A DNA stretch of 8,856 nucleotides from CAMLHU01 sp031393795 (GTDB lineage: Bacteria > Gemmatimonadota > Gemmatimonadetes > Gemmatimonadales > GWC2-71-9). The stretch lies in contig JANMWE010000211.1 of the NCBI GenBank assembly GCA_031393795.1, positions 1-8,856 of the forward strand. The letters are read 5' to 3'. The position numbers and the translations under genes are program-made. Below the pieces are notes generated by a model that made no database searches, was not told where the DNA came from, and saw nothing but the letters and a program-made list of their open reading frames with translations. Below, in pieces: positions 8,373-8,856 of the stretch. How positions within the stretch are numbered: position 1 is the first letter of the stretch; every line of letters starts with the position of its first letter.

Positions 8373-8856
8373 ACGCAGGGGCGCTGAGGCGCAGGGGCGC
8401 TGGGGCGGTCGTCGCGCTGCTGCTGCTCATTGGCTGTGCGCCGGGCATCCATTACCCCGCACCCGATATCCCTCACAGTGCTCCACTCTGGGGTGCGGCC
8501 TTCTTCCTTGACTCCGTCATCGCGCGGGGCGCCGCTCCGGGTGCAGTCATTGCCGTGAGCTCGCACGGGCATCGCTGGTACTACGGCACTGGGCGCCTCG
8601 GCCAGGACGATCCCACGAGGCCGGACTCGCTCACGCTCTATGACATGGCGTCCGTCACCAAGGTCATCGTGCTGACGACCCTGGCGATGGACGCCGTCCG
8701 CGAAGGGAAGCTCGACCTCGACGCGCCGATCCAGCGCTACGTCCCCGCCTTCCAGGGATCACACAAGGACTCGGTCACGGTGCGGCAGCTCCTCACCCAC
8801 TCGACCGGGCTCCCCGCGTGGCGGGCGCTCTACCTGCAGGCCGACAGCCGAGCGGC
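8369..8856 (+). CDS. Beta-lactamase-like serine hydrolase lipoprotein, AmiE-like, cut by the window end
   Basis: The first 162 codons are present and the gene continues to the right. The N-terminus MNAGALRRRGAGAV followed by VALLLLIGC is a lipoprotein signal with an arginine cluster and Cys23. The fold starts near residue 43. The active-site S-x-x-K is S95-V-T-K98 in YDMASVTKV, followed by the family segments GKLDLDAPIQRYVP and VRQLLTHSTGLPAW. The Y-x-N and K-T-G type motifs would lie beyond the window. The start ATG overlaps the nagZ stop. In B. subtilis the corresponding neighbour is AmiE (YbbE), an amidase of this fold that cleaves the peptide from MurNAc. By context this is the best guess; an esterase, D-aminopeptidase or beta-lactamase role is possible. 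Codons 2-12 are formed by a tandem 16-bp repeat. Confidence 0.85.
   Translation, partial: MNAGALRRRGAGAVVALLLLIGCAPGIHYPAPDIPHSAPLWGAAFFLDSVIARGAAPGAVIAVSSHGHRWYYGTGRLGQDDPTRPDSLTLYDMASVTKVIVLTTLAMDAVREGKLDLDAPIQRYVPAFQGSHKDSVTVRQLLTHSTGLPAWRALYLQADSRA
8374..8405 (+). repeat. Two tandem 16-bp repeats inside the signal peptide coding region
   Basis: CGCAGGGGCGCTGAGG (8374-8389) is followed directly by CGCAGGGGCGCTGGGG (8390-8405), matching at 15 of 16 positions. Because 16 is not a multiple of three, the two copies are read in different frames and supply the Ala/Gly/Arg-rich n-region of the serine hydrolase signal. Similar CGCAGRGGCGC-type tandem units occur between genes in GC-rich genomes, to my recollection. 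Confidence 0.8.

Overview
The window is GC-rich bacterial DNA, densely coded, with strong third-position GC that produces long antisense shadow frames. Gene content and protein style (a divergent membrane pyrophosphatase, an inositol-phosphate operon, several lipoproteins, a TonB-like N-terminus) fit a Gemmatimonadota-type soil or sediment bacterium. That placement is an inference; there is no rRNA or other marker gene here.

Left part, minus strand. Bases 1-90 hold the first 30 codons of a gene running off the left edge, probably a TonB-type energy transducer. It has a strong ribosome binding site, a leader hairpin and a near-consensus sigma-70 promoter carrying a palindrome (183-212). Upstream of it lies a four-gene minus-strand operon, transcribed from about 5080 down to 260: a CDP-alcohol phosphatidyltransferase resembling phosphatidylinositol-phosphate synthase, myo-inositol-1-phosphate synthase, a 96-residue protein of unknown function, and a membrane-bound H+-pumping pyrophosphatase. 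The first two make inositol phosphate and attach it to a CDP-activated lipid. The pyrophosphatase can harvest the PPi released by CDP-lipid synthesis and other biosynthesis.

Middle, 5080-5330. This intergenic stretch carries two facing arrays of 10-bp GGGTA-containing repeats. Together they form a long inverted repeat, and each contains four G-tracts on one strand, so hairpin and G-quadruplex formation are both possible.

Right part. A divergent peptidoglycan-turnover cluster: a NamZ/DUF1343 exo-muramidase on the minus strand, and a NagZ-type family 3 beta-N-acetylglucosaminidase plus an AmiE/beta-lactamase-like serine hydrolase (cut by the window end) on the plus strand. It matches in content the Bacillus subtilis NamZ-NagZ-AmiE muropeptide recycling set. 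Here all three carry lipoprotein signals, so the set probably works anchored in the envelope. The namZ and nagZ start codons appear to sit back to back in one hexamer, GTGCAT (6564-6569). A 16-bp tandem repeat is built into the signal peptide of the third gene.

I saw no tRNA, rRNA, CRISPR array, transposase or integrase. No clearly new system is present; the most unusual items are the facing repeat arrays, the shared start hexamer, the palindromic promoter and the unknown small protein in the inositol operon.
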